Below, one piece after another: positions 37,254-49,681 of a stretch of 64,000 nucleotides of DNA. A program made the position numbers and the translations under genes. Source of the DNA: Zygnema circumcarinatum. Lineage: Eukaryota; Streptophyta; Zygnematophyceae; Zygnematales; Zygnemataceae. Positions within the stretch are counted from its first letter, which is position 1. Each line of letters begins with the position of its first letter. Where the stretch lies: positions 994,627-1,058,626 of the forward strand of contig CM074810.1 in NCBI GenBank assembly GCA_037447605.1, written 5' to 3'. A model generated the notes under the pieces. That model was not told the origin of the DNA, searched no databases, and saw nothing but the letters and a program-made list of their open reading frames with translations.

Positions 37254-38821
37254 ATGGGCTTCTCCGCTTTTGTCGGCCGGGTTTTCTTCTCTGCTTTATT
37301 CATCCTTGCTGCTTGGCAGAAGTAAGGAGTAGCTCCTTCGACGGGAAACCCTCATTGAATGGCTCTATCGATCAATTGACTACAAACATTCTTTCCATTT
37401 GAATGTTGAGATCTTTCACAGAGTCGCAGAAATAACATTCCTTGCCGTTTATTGACTTATACGTTGTTCAATTTCTGGAATACTGTTCGTTTCTTCTTTT
37501 TTCCAATAAGGAAGATTCGAAACGGTAAGCAGTGAAAATTGCTGTACATGTTTATTCACTCTGCAGGATGAATGAGTTTAGTGTTGATGGAGGAGAAAAC
37601 ATGAAGGCGTTGGAGCCAAAGCTGGAGTTATTCCGAACACATGTCTCCAGTTATTTGAAATTTGATTTTCCGTACCTGGAGGTGAGCAATGAATTGTCGT
37701 CCATCGGGCAAGTAGGAAACCACCACCACTCAAGCAATTGGATCTGAGTAGCTTTTTCTTTTTTTTGACATTGGCTTTTCAACACTGGATTTTGCATCGA
37801 TGGAGAGGTTCAACGCTACCATGTCTACGTTGTGGGCGACCAGGTAGATTGGACTTAGATTCAGGCTAGTTGCGTCAACGATAGACATCCAGGAAGAGAA
37901 GCAAATGTATCGAAAGGCAGTCGTCACGACTTTATCGGAATGCTCAAGAAACGATTGTCTAGAGAATGTCTTTTTGCTGTTTTCATTTTCTTGAAGTACC
38001 TGAGGACTCTTGCTTATCTTGTACCAAAAGTATGGCTTGTTGAATTTGATTGTTTTCCTTGAAGCAGTTGAAACGTGTATTTTTGGCGATGGCTGTGATC
38101 GAGGGAGTTGGAGGCATTTTGTTTACCCTGGGCAGCCGCCTTGGAGCATATCTGCTGGTAAGTGCGCCTCTATGCTTACTTCTATTGATTTATTATAGTC
38201 GTTGTCCTTGGAATCTATGTAAATTGCATGCTGGAGCACTGACATCGTCACAAGCTGAGATTCATTGGCCTTATTTCACTAACCATAGCCTCCGCAATCA
38301 TTTGTACCGGGAAAATTACGTTTTCCCTGAATTCTCGATCCAACCTTGTTGCTTTTATCAGATGTTGTATCTCGCGGCAGCCACGCCTGTGATGCACGAC
38401 TTTTACAACTACGACCCCTCCTCATCGCACTTTGAACAGGAATTCATTCTTTTCCTCAAGGTTCGCCAAGACCCATGTCCCTTTGATGCGTGAGCTGTGT
38501 TCTGCTCTACAGTGGACATACACCAGCTTGATTTTTTTCCACTGAGTGCAATTCTGAAAAAGGGAGATTATTTTCTACTTTTCAGAGCTCGTTGTAGGAG
38601 GCAACGTAAAGTCTCCTGAATCAGATCAAGTATCTTTAGCTAGCACTAGATTGCAGATTTGTAAACCCTGCAATCTTTAAACCTGAAACCCATTGGCTGT
38701 GCTTTGATTTCAGAACCTCTCTATGTTTGGCGCGCTGCTTTTCTTCGTGGGGATGCGAAGTTCAACAGATAAGCTGGCGGCACGCAAACGAAAAGGAATG
38801 ATCAAGTCGAAGTCTCTTTGA
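37254..38821 (+). CDS. HR-like lesion-inducing protein (DoxX-like membrane protein)
   Basis: Exons: 37254-37321, 37567-37681, 38068-38157, 38362-38460 and 38714-38821; 159 residues, phases 2,0,0,0. The sequence follows the plant family over its whole length: MGFSAFVGRVFFSALFILAA, KMNEFSVDGG, LKRVFLAMAVIEGVGGILF, GSRLGAYLL, TPVMHDFYNYD, NLSMFGALLFFVGMR, ending in a Lys/Arg-rich tail. Four hydrophobic segments are visible. The name comes from tobacco, where overexpression gave hypersensitive-response-like lesions; its normal biochemical role is not known. Start chosen at the ATG in CTGCAGGATGGGC, giving the family's usual N-terminus. Confidence 0.92.
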
Positions 38822-39553
38822 GCATTGCTTGTTGAAAGGAAAAAGTGGGAAAGAGGGAGGGAAGAGGAGATGCAAAGCCAGACCATGAATGAGCTTCCAC
38901 CACAGAAACAGTGGCTCCAAGTTGGAGCACAACCAGCATTCCATTCAGAGGATATGCAGGAGCTTCGTATGCAAGGGACTGGCCTGTTGGGGAGTTTTCA
39001 ACGGGCTTAATGGAGTCCAAGGCGACGCTATTGAAAGCATCATACAGTCGTGAGGCAGTGAGAAAACTACTTTGTTTTATTGAATCTGCACAAGAGCCTT
39101 GGTACAGCAAATGCCACATCTGCTAAATCATAGAGTACGAGTCCTCAATCAGTGTGGCTGAAGTTTAGGAGCTAGGTCCCTCCAGAATGAAGGTGTACCC
39201 CTTTTGGGTACCATTGTAGAGATTGACAGCACCTTCTTTCTGGTCTGCTCCCCCTCAGGTCTTTAACTTATGGCTATGGAGCAGGATCCTGCGCTCCGTC
39301 CAGCTGTAGTACAATTCTGTTATGGCCTTTCGCTATAATGACACAATTGCATACTCACGGTATCAGAAATGTAATCAGTTGGAGGTTTAATGCGCTCAGT
39401 GAGAGTTCTCTTTTGCCTTTTGGGGTTAAGGATACAATTTCTACCAAAGTGGCCGTCGGGCCCGCGTGGGTCTTGCAGTAAGGAAAAAAGGAGCACGGAT
39501 GGGGAGGGAGGTGACGAGAGTTCATGAGAGAGTTCAGCACCCTTCGATTGGTT

Positions 39554-39594
<41 letters not shown>

Positions 39595-39604
39595 NNNNNN
39601 NNNN

Positions 39605-39647
<43 letters not shown>

Positions 39648-40402
39648 CCATGGGCCCCATACCATATGCCCAGGGACGGCCTCGCCCTCAGCCCTCCAAA
39701 GCAGGCGGCGGTCCCCCCCCCCCCAAGGCCCAACAAGCGAGCAGTGTACGGTACTCGAGGCACTACCACAAATAGGGGTTGTCAGACTCCAGCAAAAAGT
39801 TTACGAAAAGTTTTGCGATGTGCCTCACATCGGTGACCTTCGCGGTTGCTTCTATGGAGGGCTGCGTTGTTGCGCCTAGACATAGTTTTCCGCTCTTAGC
39901 TTCTTTCTTTTGTGCTTAAGTCCTTTGCGACCTGTTTCTCGTGGTTTTCGCTTTTGTCCATGTATATTTGATGGCCTCGTCATCGTGAGATCGATGCCAT
40001 TTTCCCTATTCTTCTAAAAGTTCGCGATCTGTATTACACTACTACGCTACTACCAATAACCCTACTACCAATAAGTTTGAACTTTGAACAATGGAAGAAC
40101 AAAGGTCCTTGTTCAAATGCGAATCTAATGCCAAACAAATTGAACGTTGGACAATTAACTCGCAGACGTGTTCAATTCTAGTCTACTTCGCACCCACCGA
40201 TCACCAATGAGATTTTGGCTAATCGCAAAGCGCGTGGACCCAGGTCCACTCGAGTTCAAAATTTGTCCATTTCCATTACCGTACAGTACCCGTACCACCA
40301 TCCACCGGCGCGTTCCCACTGGACCCAGATCCTCGCCGCCTACTAGGGCACCCTTTCAGGGTGGATGGTGCCTCCATTAGTGGTACCCTCACAGCGCATG
40401 GG
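38822..40402. other. Intergenic region with simple repeats and an assembly gap
   Basis: A (CT)n run at about 39556-39594 meets ten Ns (39595-39604), then about eight copies of GCCCAT (39604-39652). 39890-40010 resembles 50280-50410 (shared TCCTTTGCGACC, TCTCGTGGTT, TTTTGTCCATGTA, GTGAGATC.ATGCCA), so it is a dispersed repeat. Long ORFs here are products of the repeats. Confidence 0.7.
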
Positions 40403-40455
40403 CCAATGAGGGGATGCCACGTTAAATATTGGGATACGTGGCATGTTTCGATTGG
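40403..40455. promoter_or_regulatory. Symmetric CCAAT/G-box element, copy B
   Basis: CCAAT (40403-40407), 8 bp, GCCACGT (40416-40422), 13 bp, ACGTGGC (40436-40442), 8 bp, ATTGG (40451-40455). The dyad centre is 40429. It lies 161 bp upstream of the TMEM14 ATG. Both half-sites match the consensus fully. Same spacing as copy A. Confidence 0.7.
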
Positions 40456-40615
40456 TTTACGTGAAGGAGGGCTCCCTGAAAGGCGTACCACCCTCCCTCC
40501 CCGTGCTCTGGGCATAGAGTGGGAGGGCAGCAAGTGCTTGAGAGGGAGGGAAGGGAGAGAGGGAGAGAGGGAGGGAGGGAGGGAGGGAGGGAGGGAGGAG
40601 AAAGGGGCTGCCGCC

Positions 40616-41949
40616 ATGCACGACTTCTGCCTGACCTTCCCCTTCGCGGCGCTGCTGCTGCTGGGCGGGGCGGCGGGCTATGTTCGCCGCGGCAGCGTGC
40701 ATTCCCTGGCCATGGCAACCGCCTGCTCGCTCATCCTCTCTTTCGCGGGGTACAGCCAGCTGTCGGCTTTTAAGACCGGCGGCAACAGTGTACTGGCGAT
40801 GCTGCTGCAGCTAGGTAGGTCGAATTTATGGCATTCTTCTCACGCAGTTCTTGCTCCGCCAGCAATTAAAAAAAAATATTGTATTTTATTCTTCATTGAA
40901 AATTCTTTTGTATGGGACATTCACAATGTACAGGAGCCCTTTTTTTTTCCGCCTTGGACATACATGACCTATAGGTCAGACACGTAGTGTTAATTAAAAC
41001 ATGGCGCGTTTGCGAAGTTACGATGACCCCTTTTTTTTTTTCCAATTTATGATTTTATTTCTCTGACAATTTGCCCCTGCCTTACCTCTCGCTAGTGCTT
41101 GCTCTGGCCTTTCATCCTCCTCTATAGTCACGTACCTGTGCACCCATATCTAACAAAGCATCTGATGCATTCATTGTTTTTACTTTTTATACTTGCGTGC
41201 CGTTGGTCGTCTGACGTCTTTGCTATATGCTGAAGTGAAGCTGCAACCTAAGCAATTGCCTTACATTGTTCAAGATTGTCAGTGTGTGACTTTAGGAGGT
41301 GTGCGATTTTATTTTTTTGGATTAGCTCTGCTTGTTTGGCAAAGATGTTTGTGACCGTTTCTGCGGAATTGAAAGGAACTCGAGTACAGAATAGTCTGTC
41401 TCAATCATATTCGGTTGTGTTGGTGCAGCCATCTCAATTTCTCTAGCAGTGGTGCTTGGCCAGCGATACGCAGAAACAGGGAAATTGATGCCGGCTGGTA
41501 TAGTGGCAGTGCTAAGGTGGGCCTCTACTTCATGGCATTGGACGTGAATGCAGTCTTTGTGCGTTTACCTTTATGACAGTGCAAGTTTAATTTGGTTCCT
41601 GTAAACATTGTATGCGTGCGGAGTCTAATGTGTGTAGTTATAGAAATGAAGCAGCAAAGTTTATTGCTATTAAAACCTCCAGAGCAAGTATCTTGCTGTA
41701 CAAATGAATAGAGTGCTAGGTGTCACAGACAAAGGTTGAGACATAGAGTTGATTCTTGATGCTTCTTAGTTGAGTGCGATGAGAGAGGGTTCAAACGTTG
41801 CTTGAAGCCAATTGGAGCTAAATCTCAAGATTGGATGCTGATGAATAGAAGCGCTTCATCGGGAGTGCAGTGCCCTTATGGCTCTCTTCTATGCCTACAA
41901 GCTGCTTCGGGGGGGAAACATTATCTCGAAGAAGGTCAGCAGTGACTGA
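40616..41949 (+). CDS. TMEM14 family membrane protein
   Basis: Exons: 40616-40814, 41429-41516 and 41871-41949; 121 residues, phases 1 and 2. The whole protein matches TMEM14: MHDFCLTFPFAALLLLGG, GYVRRGSVHSL, GNSVLAMLLQL, VVLGQRYAETGKLMPAGIVA, LMALFYAYKLLRGGN. Four transmembrane helices. TMEM14 proteins include plant FAX fatty-acid exporters and mitochondrial porphyrin-linked members; this short form without a transit peptide resembles the ER or general TMEM14A/C type, so the substrate is left open. The 5' UTR contains a purine run (GGGA)n at 40550-40600. Confidence 0.92.
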
Positions 41950-43566
41950 GGTATGAACATCCAACTGTTGGTGTTTGTAGACTACCGCAGAGTTTGCACT
42001 GGCTCCGTATCCAACGCATGGCTATTCTCTCATCATCCAAATGTCCCATCAAGTCTGTCTTATTTGTCAGTGAAGGAACTTCGCTTTCTGCTGAGTATGA
42101 CAGCAGTGAGTGCAATTAACATTTGTGACTGGGAGCACTCAAATATGAAAGCGCAACATATCAGTTTAGCTTACACAGCTATTAATACATGACAAGCTAA
42201 ACCTTTGGGAGGATTTGAGAGCTGGCCCTTAAGCCTCCCCTTCATGGCCATTTCTAGTCAGAGTTTGTTCCACGAGTCGCATTGCCTTGCAGATGAGCTG
42301 ATGGGAGAGGGGCTGAGGGAGGCTTGGATTGCAGGCGCTACAAGGATCCCTTGCGTACAAAGCCGGCGCTCGTATTGGAAGATTCCTCGTATTGAACTAT
42401 GAGGAACCATGCTCCACTTCTTGTCGATTTTCTTTTTTTCCTTTTTCCGTATCTTCATCGTATTGCTATTCTTCTGCTTTGTACATGAACACTCTCGACT
42501 GAGCAGTTCACTATTGAAATCTTCGCAAAGGACACGCATGGGCTGAGGCCCACAGAAGGTGATTTTCCTTTTTTTCGCATTAATGGCATAGATAAGAGTT
42601 ATTTTCCATTTTTAGAGCCAACTCCTCGTTACTAAAAATAAAGGCTACCACGTGCTGGGCACGTGAGGTACGTCCGAGATCAGTCGAAACAATCAGGAAA
42701 GCTCTATAGACAAGCCCTAGGGCAAAAACAAGAAATAGCTGTATCAAGCTCGAGCCTTTCTCAATGTGTAACTGCAACCTCGAACTTAAGTGGTTCAACA
42801 GTGATGTACTGCTGAAATCAGTGACTGAATGGACTTGCGGCTTCATTTGTTGCTACAAGAAACCAGACATTCAAGTTATCAAGTTAAGCCCTATGTTGAG
42901 TACGATAAACCACTCCACCATTGTAAGGAACTTTGCCTCTTCAACTCAGTGTTTTCCATCAGTCAGCTAATGAGGGGGGGGGGGGGGAGGGAGGGGGAGG
43001 GGTCCTGGGCTTAGCTAGCTTCGGGGGGTCATCCATACTTCCAAGTATGAAGAACGCTACATGTTAATCCGAACTTGAACCTTTCAAAAATGAGAATTTG
43101 AGACTTTCAACAAGGACAGCCTGCCTAACTAAAACCTACTCAATATGGGGTTCTCTAACAATACAAAGTGATTCCAAAGCGTCAATGCCTTCCCTATGGA
43201 ACAAAGGTAATCATCAGGTCAAAATGCCACATACATGATATGAAACCAGCTGCTTGGCAGCACGTGATCGGCTGATCTCTCCCCTTGAGACATCAGCGGT
43301 GATGCCCATCTCAGGCCAGTTGAAACTCCCTTCGTGTGATGACAGTGAACCAGGGCTTCATGACTGGTGCCTCCTGGTGCAGCCCATGCTGGCCACTCCT
43401 CCCCTTTTTTGACAAGGCTCTCCTTGCTGCTTTTCAGCACCATTAAATTCGTTATTGAAGGTAGGGAGTCACATCCAATTCCTTTGAAGAATCGTCCCCA
43501 TCCTAAGTGATAGTCAGGTTCAGTCTCTGGTAACTTCGGTATTAAGGGCTGTACAATGCACCTGTA
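41950..43566. other. Convergent intergenic region, no gene seen
   Basis: Lies between the TMEM14 gene (+) and the POLE3-like gene (-). A G run occurs at 42973-42987. Short ORFs lack domain or splice support. Confidence 0.5.
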
Positions 43567-44546
43567 TCATTCGTGCGAGTTCAAATCTGCTCCCTCATTG
43601 CTCACTGTCCCAGTCAACGGAGGAACGTCATTGCCATCGTTTGCGAGATTCCCATCTCCGCCCTCTTCCACCATGCCATCTTCTGCTTCTCCCCCTTCGA
43701 TTATGGTGTTTACCTCGTCTGCATCTTCTGGAACTTCTACTTCCTCAGCCTCGTCTGCATGCCTGCCTTCATCGCTTGCAGTATGCTCAACTTCTGCAGC
43801 TATGGCCACTGAAGCGTGTCCCTCAGCATCGATATCGGCCTTCCTCTTCTTTCCCTCTGACCGAGTCTTGGCCTCCGACTTCTTTGTGCGGCTTTCCCGG
43901 CGATGTGCTGCATCCAAACGACAGTGGAAGCACAGCACAGCAGATTGGGGAACATAAACAAAGGAACCAACAATTTTTTTCCAGCTCTCCTCCAGTTCCT
44001 GGAGATGAAATGGTGAAAAACTGCAATTCTCATCAGAATTATGCGAATAAGTTGCCGTGCTACTCGTACCTTCTAAGGCTGCCTCTAGAGGAGGCACAAA
44101 CTCTCCAAAGCCGAGGTCCTTCACTGCTGTCAGAATATCCGCCGCACTAATCGTCTGGCGCTTGCCTTCATGGCACACCTCGTTGGCTCTGCCAAAGTTC
44201 CCAGAGCAAAAAGTTTTCAGAAAGATTCACCACCTCCTCACCCCTTGTGCATCTCCTTCTCCAGCTATGGCCCTGCCGTGCCATCCACCCTCCTCCCACT
44301 CCTCTCGTTGCATCCCATCCCATACTTTGCACCTGCATCTTGTCAACTCTACCAGCATGTTTTGGATAAGTGAGGCCCCTCTCACGCGGCAGCAAGGTAA
44401 TGGATGAAGATCTTGGCTCCCTCCGCCAGAGCGACAAGCGCATCCTTATTGACCTGCACGTCTCGCAGTCCACTGCTCTGCAGCAGCGTGGCTCTCACAA
44501 TCCTCCTCACGATTGTGCGTGGAAGCTCCTCCGCCTCAGACGCCAT
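43567..44546 (-). CDS. POLE3/Dpb4-like histone-fold protein
   Basis: Exons (minus): 44546-44386, 44188-44070 and 43907-43567; 206 residues, phases 2 and 1. The N-terminal 95 residues form an NF-YB-type histone fold: ELPRTIVRRIVRATL, VQVNKDALVALAEGAKIFIH, AANEVCHEGKRQTISAADIL, FGEFVPPLEAALE. The text is closer to POLE3 (DNA polymerase epsilon subunit, also CHRAC17) than to CCAAT-binding NF-YB. A basic stretch (RRESRTKKSEAKTRSEGKKRK) and a long acidic tail follow, as in POLE3. Expected roles: leading-strand replication and handling of histones H3-H4 with a POLE4/NF-YC-type partner. A larger unspliced reading through the 44069-43908 intron is open but breaks the family alignment. Confidence 0.9.
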
Positions 44547-44916
44547 AGCGGTAGACCTTCGACGCGCAGCTCCCCTCGAAAAATGCCTGTGTCTTTGAGA
44601 TTTTCCAGCCGCACCCTTACCCGCGCTTAGCCCTAACTTCCGCCATGGCCAGGCCTGGTCTTTGACGAGGCTCTGATCTTAGCCCTAACCCCCACTCTGC
44701 TGCAACCGCCGTTCCAACCGCAACCGTGATGCCCGGTTGCTTCTATCTGAAGGCGAAGCTGCTCAACTTCTGCTCGCTCGCCCTGCAAACATTTCATTCT
44801 CGCCCGCTCTCCCTCCACTCCACTCTATTCACTATCTTCCCACTGCTTTCTCTCTGCTCTCCCTCCATTCCTTTATCTCCCCCTTTTCTCGAAAACCTGT
44901 GACATTGTCCGGAGCA
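44547..44916. promoter_or_regulatory. Shared divergent promoter region of POLE3-like and VMA21-like genes
   Basis: The two ATGs (44546 minus, 44917 plus) are 370 bp apart, so both promoters must lie here or overlap. The region is C/T-rich on its right half; no TATA box or G-box is evident. Confidence 0.6.
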
Positions 44917-46365
44917 ATGGCTGTTGTGGAAGTCCTCCGGCGCTTCATTTTCACTTCGGCCGCCATGTGGATGGCTCCTCTCGTCGTCTTGTGGGCTTTT
45001 CAGTCGGACCTCATCCCCTGTAAGACTTCAGCTCCATTGCGGTTTATTGCGGATGTTTAGAATTTTCTAAGGATTTCTGCATCCACGCTCAGCGACACAA
45101 CTGCATGAAAAGCACTCCCGATAGCCTTGAAATCCTGAAGAGTGCAGCGTTCTGGTGCTGCTCTATAACAGGAGGACTTGCGAGTTTACGAAATCCTCCA
45201 TTAAAGGATTGTTATCAAGGCCACCTGGCTGTATTCGTTAAGGGTTTAGCAGCGCAAGGTCTCCTTTTGCCGTATATCTGAATGATCCTGATGCCTTTTT
45301 CAATTTTAGAAAATTGTTTTCGCTTCCTTTATACCGATTTGTAATCTAGCATGTGTCATTGAACGGATGCATTTAGCCATTGAAAGCGGCGTGAGCTGGA
45401 AATTACGCATGGATATTCCCAACCCCCGGTCCAAGCTCACAAACGCTCTTTTGCTGCAGAACGTCAGAATCAACCCAGATCAAGTCAGCCACTTGATCCT
45501 TAAACCAAAGATTTAACTTAGGAATTCACCATCTGTTGCATTCGTGGATGAATGTTGATTCGTCCATCACATTCGATTGATGTGTCCATTGATGGAATGG
45601 TTGAATCCACCCACGAGGTTTCAATCGCTCTGTTGATGTGTTCCGTAAATATGCTGCATTTGGAATTAGATTCCATTGAATCGATTGGTGGATCTTGGTT
45701 CCAGTGATTTGCACTTCATATTCAGTCGATCAGTAACAATGCGACTTGAAACTCAAGCTGCAGTTTTGTCTGCACATTCGCCCATAGATGCGTACTCTGT
45801 GAATGTTGAGACCGAGGCCTTGACACAATAAGGCTTTTGGCAGCACGTCTGGGTCTGTCAACACTCATGTTTAGCAGCAGAAGAAACGACAACGTAAATT
45901 AAAGTGGAGAGTGGGAGAAAAAGAAAAGTGGAGTCTTAAGACAGCTCAGAACTTCTAATGATCCGTGCTGAACCTAACAAACGCGTTGGTGTCAGTCTCT
46001 GAGGTTTGAAGGGTCACGCATGCAGGATCATGCTGTTCCCGCTGTCACCAAAACGAAAGACTGACCATTTGCACCTCTCAGGAGATGTTTGTTGATATGC
46101 TGCTACTGATGATTTTTCGGCTATGGATGATTCAGCTGTGACGAAACTATCACCACAGGCAAGCACGCTGCTGAGTGGAGTGCTGGCAGTGATCTCAGTC
46201 AATGTCGTCATTGCTCTCTATATTTGGATGGCGCTAAGGGATCCTCCCTCCGCCGAGCAGCCAAGCCCCGACCCAGCTTTTGCCGCTGCAGCACGAGCAA
46301 GCATAGCCGCAACTGCCACCGAAAGAGAGGATGAACAGGATACTGTTTCAAAGAAGGACGATTAA
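44917..46365 (+). CDS. VMA21: VMA21-like V-ATPase assembly factor
   Basis: Exons: 44917-45019 and 46136-46365; 110 residues, phase 1, with a 1116-nt intron. Two transmembrane helices: FIFTSAAMWMAPLVVLWAF and LLSGVLAVISVNVVIALYIW, joined by a short loop (QSDLIPS…LSPQAS). The second helix with VISVNVVIA is the VMA21 signature. The protein ends KKDD, a KKxx ER-retrieval signal as in yeast Vma21. The family chaperones assembly of the V-ATPase membrane sector in the ER. The C-terminal Ala/Asp-rich extension is longer than in yeast. Confidence 0.9.
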
Positions 46366-47596
46366 GTGGAAGTACAAACGTGCACGGAGCCCTTTGGGTT
46401 TGTTGGCAGGATAGAACGGATGGAGGAACTACTGCCGTGACGTGGTGCAGCGGCGATTGCGTGGAAGTGCTACCGCTGTTTCATGAGAAAGTAATTCATT
46501 GCACACCTCCGCCTGCACCTGCAGAGCTGCTTCGTGTTCTTTGAGGCAGTGCTCGTTCGCAGCAGCATCTCTTCTCCGACTAAGCATGAATGGAGATTAG
46601 AAGGGCTTTACTTTGCCTGCAGCTGGAGGATAGCCTCAAGCAGAGTCAAGTTTTTTCTGAGGAGCTGGAACAGGATGAGAGCGACAAGGGGCTGAGCAGT
46701 TTGAAGAGAAATTACTTTCTTGTTAGTCACATAGCACAAGGAAGAGAGTCCCGTGGTTGTACGATGAAGAGTAGCTCAATTCCGAGGCCGTCTATTCACA
46801 GTGAGCAGAGCAGAAGAGGTCATCCGTGTCTTTTTTTTTAAAGCTGAAGAATGACCCTCTGCTAAAGGATGGAGTGATTCAGAGTTTGCTGCTTGAGATG
46901 CAGACTATTAACCCTATTAGGAGCTGCCCACTTGGAGGCACTTTTGAGAAGGTCTTCACCAAATTCCACCTGGGAACTTGTACCAGTTTCCATCTGCGAA
47001 TGACCCACTGCAGTGACCTTGTTCATGTCTCGCCTTTAGAGCATTGCCTTCTCGCTATTATCAAAGATAAGAATGTGTTTTAGTGGACCCTCCTTACAAC
47101 TTATGGGGCTGTTGGGGAATGCGGAATGCCACACCTTCACTGCAGCTCTTTTTATAATTACTGCTCATTTGAATTTCACGATATATCGCGATACGAAATC
47201 ATCAGACTATTTCGATTGCATACATGGCATATACAGCGGGCAACATCCCATGATTGGTTGCCAACCATTGAAGCCAATGGTTGGCTGGGTCGTCAGCCAA
47301 ACCAATGGTTGCTTGCTTGCCAACCATTGGATTCAATGGTGAAATGCACAGAGTGGCTTGTCAATCTTGAAAAAAGAGAAAAAGAAAGAAAGAAAAAAAA
47401 AACCCTTGAAAAAACCTTCTTCCTAAAAAACCTTACATTCTGCGAAGGGAGTGAGTTCTTGGAGAGAATATCATATCATATAACATAGGAGCTCTCTCCT
47501 CTCAGCACTCTCTGAAGCTGCAGCAGCCCTGAGCACTGCGCACAGTGCTGGTGCAGCCAGCCATTTGCAGTGGCTGCTGTGACGCCCTCCCCACGC
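46366..47596. other. Intergenic region with CCAATGGTTGG repeats at 47250-47343
   Basis: A block of CCAACCATTG / CAATGGTTGG motifs in both orientations (about seven in 95 bp) resembles 35880-36240 and 52803-52900. No coding exon is supported. Confidence 0.5.
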
Positions 47597-49681
47597 ATGC
47601 AGGGGGTGCGCGCTGGCCTGCTGCTCTTCCTCGCCCTCGTCACGCCTGCGACCGGCTCCGTGCCCCGCAGGCAGGCTTCCTGCTCCTCTCGCTCGCCTGC
47701 ATTTGGCCTGCAATTGCAGTCAAACGGCTCTGCTGAAAGCCATCTCCTTCTCGAAACGTCGAAGGAGCTGCTTAATCTAGTAGCTTCTCCTCTCTCGGAA
47801 GGTGGCGGCGTCCTTTGGACAGAGTAGACGTTGGAGTGTTTCAGGAGAGCAATGGCAGCATACTTAGGGTTGCTCCGCCCTGGTAGTGGTGGAGGGCAGG
47901 GCCGATGTGAGGCGCTTGGAAGCAGGCGTGACGCTCTCCCAGCAGACGCTCCACCTCAATGGCGGGTCCTGCGTGTATGAGCTCCATGGCCTACGCGCAT
48001 TCAGCTCCTATGAGATCAAAATCTCCTATCCCGCTACTGTGAGGACTTTCAATCCCTTGTATACCCTTGAAGATCGCTTTTCTAAGCATAATGGATAGGC
48101 GTAGGACAACCAATTGAAGCATTGGCTGGAAAAGAAACTGAGCGGGAGTTTTGAATGAACTTCCGGCCAAGTGCATCTTGTATGTATGCTGAAAAAATCG
48201 AACTTATTCACTTGTTGCAGCTTCTGACGCACAATAAATTGCATTTTACTACAGCCGTCTGTTGCGAAAAGAAAAAGAGCTCATCACTCGGAAAGTGAAT
48301 TGGTCAAGTATCTAATGAACATCCTGGAAACAAACCCGTTGTTTGTTTGTTTCTCCAATTTTTAAATTCTTATTAGTGAACTTCACAGAGACAATAAGAT
48401 GCACACAGACTTGTGGACTCGCGCCAAAGTAACTACGTATTAGGACACTTGTCCAAGTATAATGAATCACGTCGCCGTTTGTTGTTTCAAAAAAGCACCT
48501 AAATCCTCAGAATTGCAGAAACATTGTACCCATCTCAACTCCTCAATTATCTTCCATTGAAGGTGACATCCTGTTTGCCTATCGCCAACAGGACCCTAGT
48601 CGCCTGCTTGTGACCCATGGTGGCATTGCTGGGAAAATGCGACCTGCAGAGTTTTGCAGAGTTTAAACTGGAACTCGAGGAAGTTGGCAGCATTCAATCC
48701 CGCCGGCTGCAGTCTATGCGCAAGATTTTGGACATTGAAAAGATAGTCTATGTGGCTGATGACCGACTACGCGTACCGGTAAGGTTTAAGCCCTTCATAC
48801 AGACCTTGCAGTAGTCGCTTTTAACGCCAAGGCATTGGCAGCTTGCTAATTGCATGGGGCCTCTTCCTTGACCTCATTCCCTTCTACTTCTCTACTCGTT
48901 TCTCTTCCTCCACTGTAGCAACAGTCTTGTTGAGCACTGCAATAGCAGCACAGAGTAAGGAATGGATGGTTTTCATGTTGACCCCATCATATTGCCATGC
49001 TATTTCTATGTCCCTTGAATGGTGCAGGGGGATCACTGGGTAAACGTTGTTGTGACGGTGCATAGTACCAATGTACCACCAAAGTGGGGTGTAAAACTCC
49101 CACGGGATGGGCAAGTCGTATTCAACATTGGTATACCCCAGATTGGGCTTCCTTTGTTTATTACTGTTGCTTCCTTTGGATGACTTTCCAGCAAGTATCT
49201 GCAATACGTGTTTCGTTTGAGGTGATTCAGTTGCTGTAGTAGAAGGGTTTTATTTGGCAGGTCCTTCCGTTGTCAAATTTCATTTCTCCCCTGTCTTATT
49301 CCTAAAAAAATTATTCGTCTTTGTACTTTCTTTCAGCCTACGTCACTCAAATCTTATATGCAGGTCGCGCTCTACCATATTTCATATGCTTTGCTCCCCT
49401 TGATCCACTTCTCCCCCCATCTCTCTGCACTCGTGCTCTCCTCTCTTCTCCTCCCCCCTTTAATGTGCAAGCATGGGATCCACTTCCTACTTCCTAACTC
49501 GATGCTCTCCTCCTTGGTATCTGCAGTGTGTGAGGAGCTCCGCTGGGGACTGCCTCTCCGAGCTTGGCGAGTTGCCGCCATAGCTGCTGGCAGCCTGGCT
49601 GTTCTCATTCTCATTCTCTGCACTTTGCCAACATTTCCCATCTTGGAAGGGGAGCCCCCTGTGCGGAGCAAACTATTTTAG
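47597..49681 (+). CDS. Uncharacterised type I membrane protein
   Basis: Exons: 47597-47779, 47868-48038, 48650-48778, 49028-49130 and 49527-49681; 246 residues, phases 0,0,0,1. A signal peptide (GVRAGLLLFLALVTPATG) is followed by a lumenal/extracellular part rich in predicted beta strands (ALVVVEGRADV, YEIKISYPAT, FKLELEEVG, DHWVNVVVTVHS, GQVVFNI), one transmembrane helix (WRVAAIAAGSLAVLILILC) and a short tail. This recalls a plant-wide family of small, single-pass ER or secretory proteins of unknown function in which ISYPA and an FNI…(C/D)E motif before the helix recur. The first intron (47780-47867) is short and its donor is weak, so the 47760-47870 part is least certain. Confidence 0.7.

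Noticed and set aside
39320-39879. ORFs of Ser-Leu, His-Ala and Met-Gly dipeptides
   Set aside because: Translations of (CT)n and (GCCCAT)n microsatellites around an N gap.
42580-42846. 88-codon minus-strand ORF with a hydrophobic stretch
   Set aside because: No true family pattern, no splice partner and low complexity of evidence; likely chance.
43823-44026. Alternative exon for the POLE3-like gene after CATCTCCAG
   Set aside because: In the required phase it gives a Cys-rich unrelated peptide; the acceptor at 43907 restores the POLE3 pattern.
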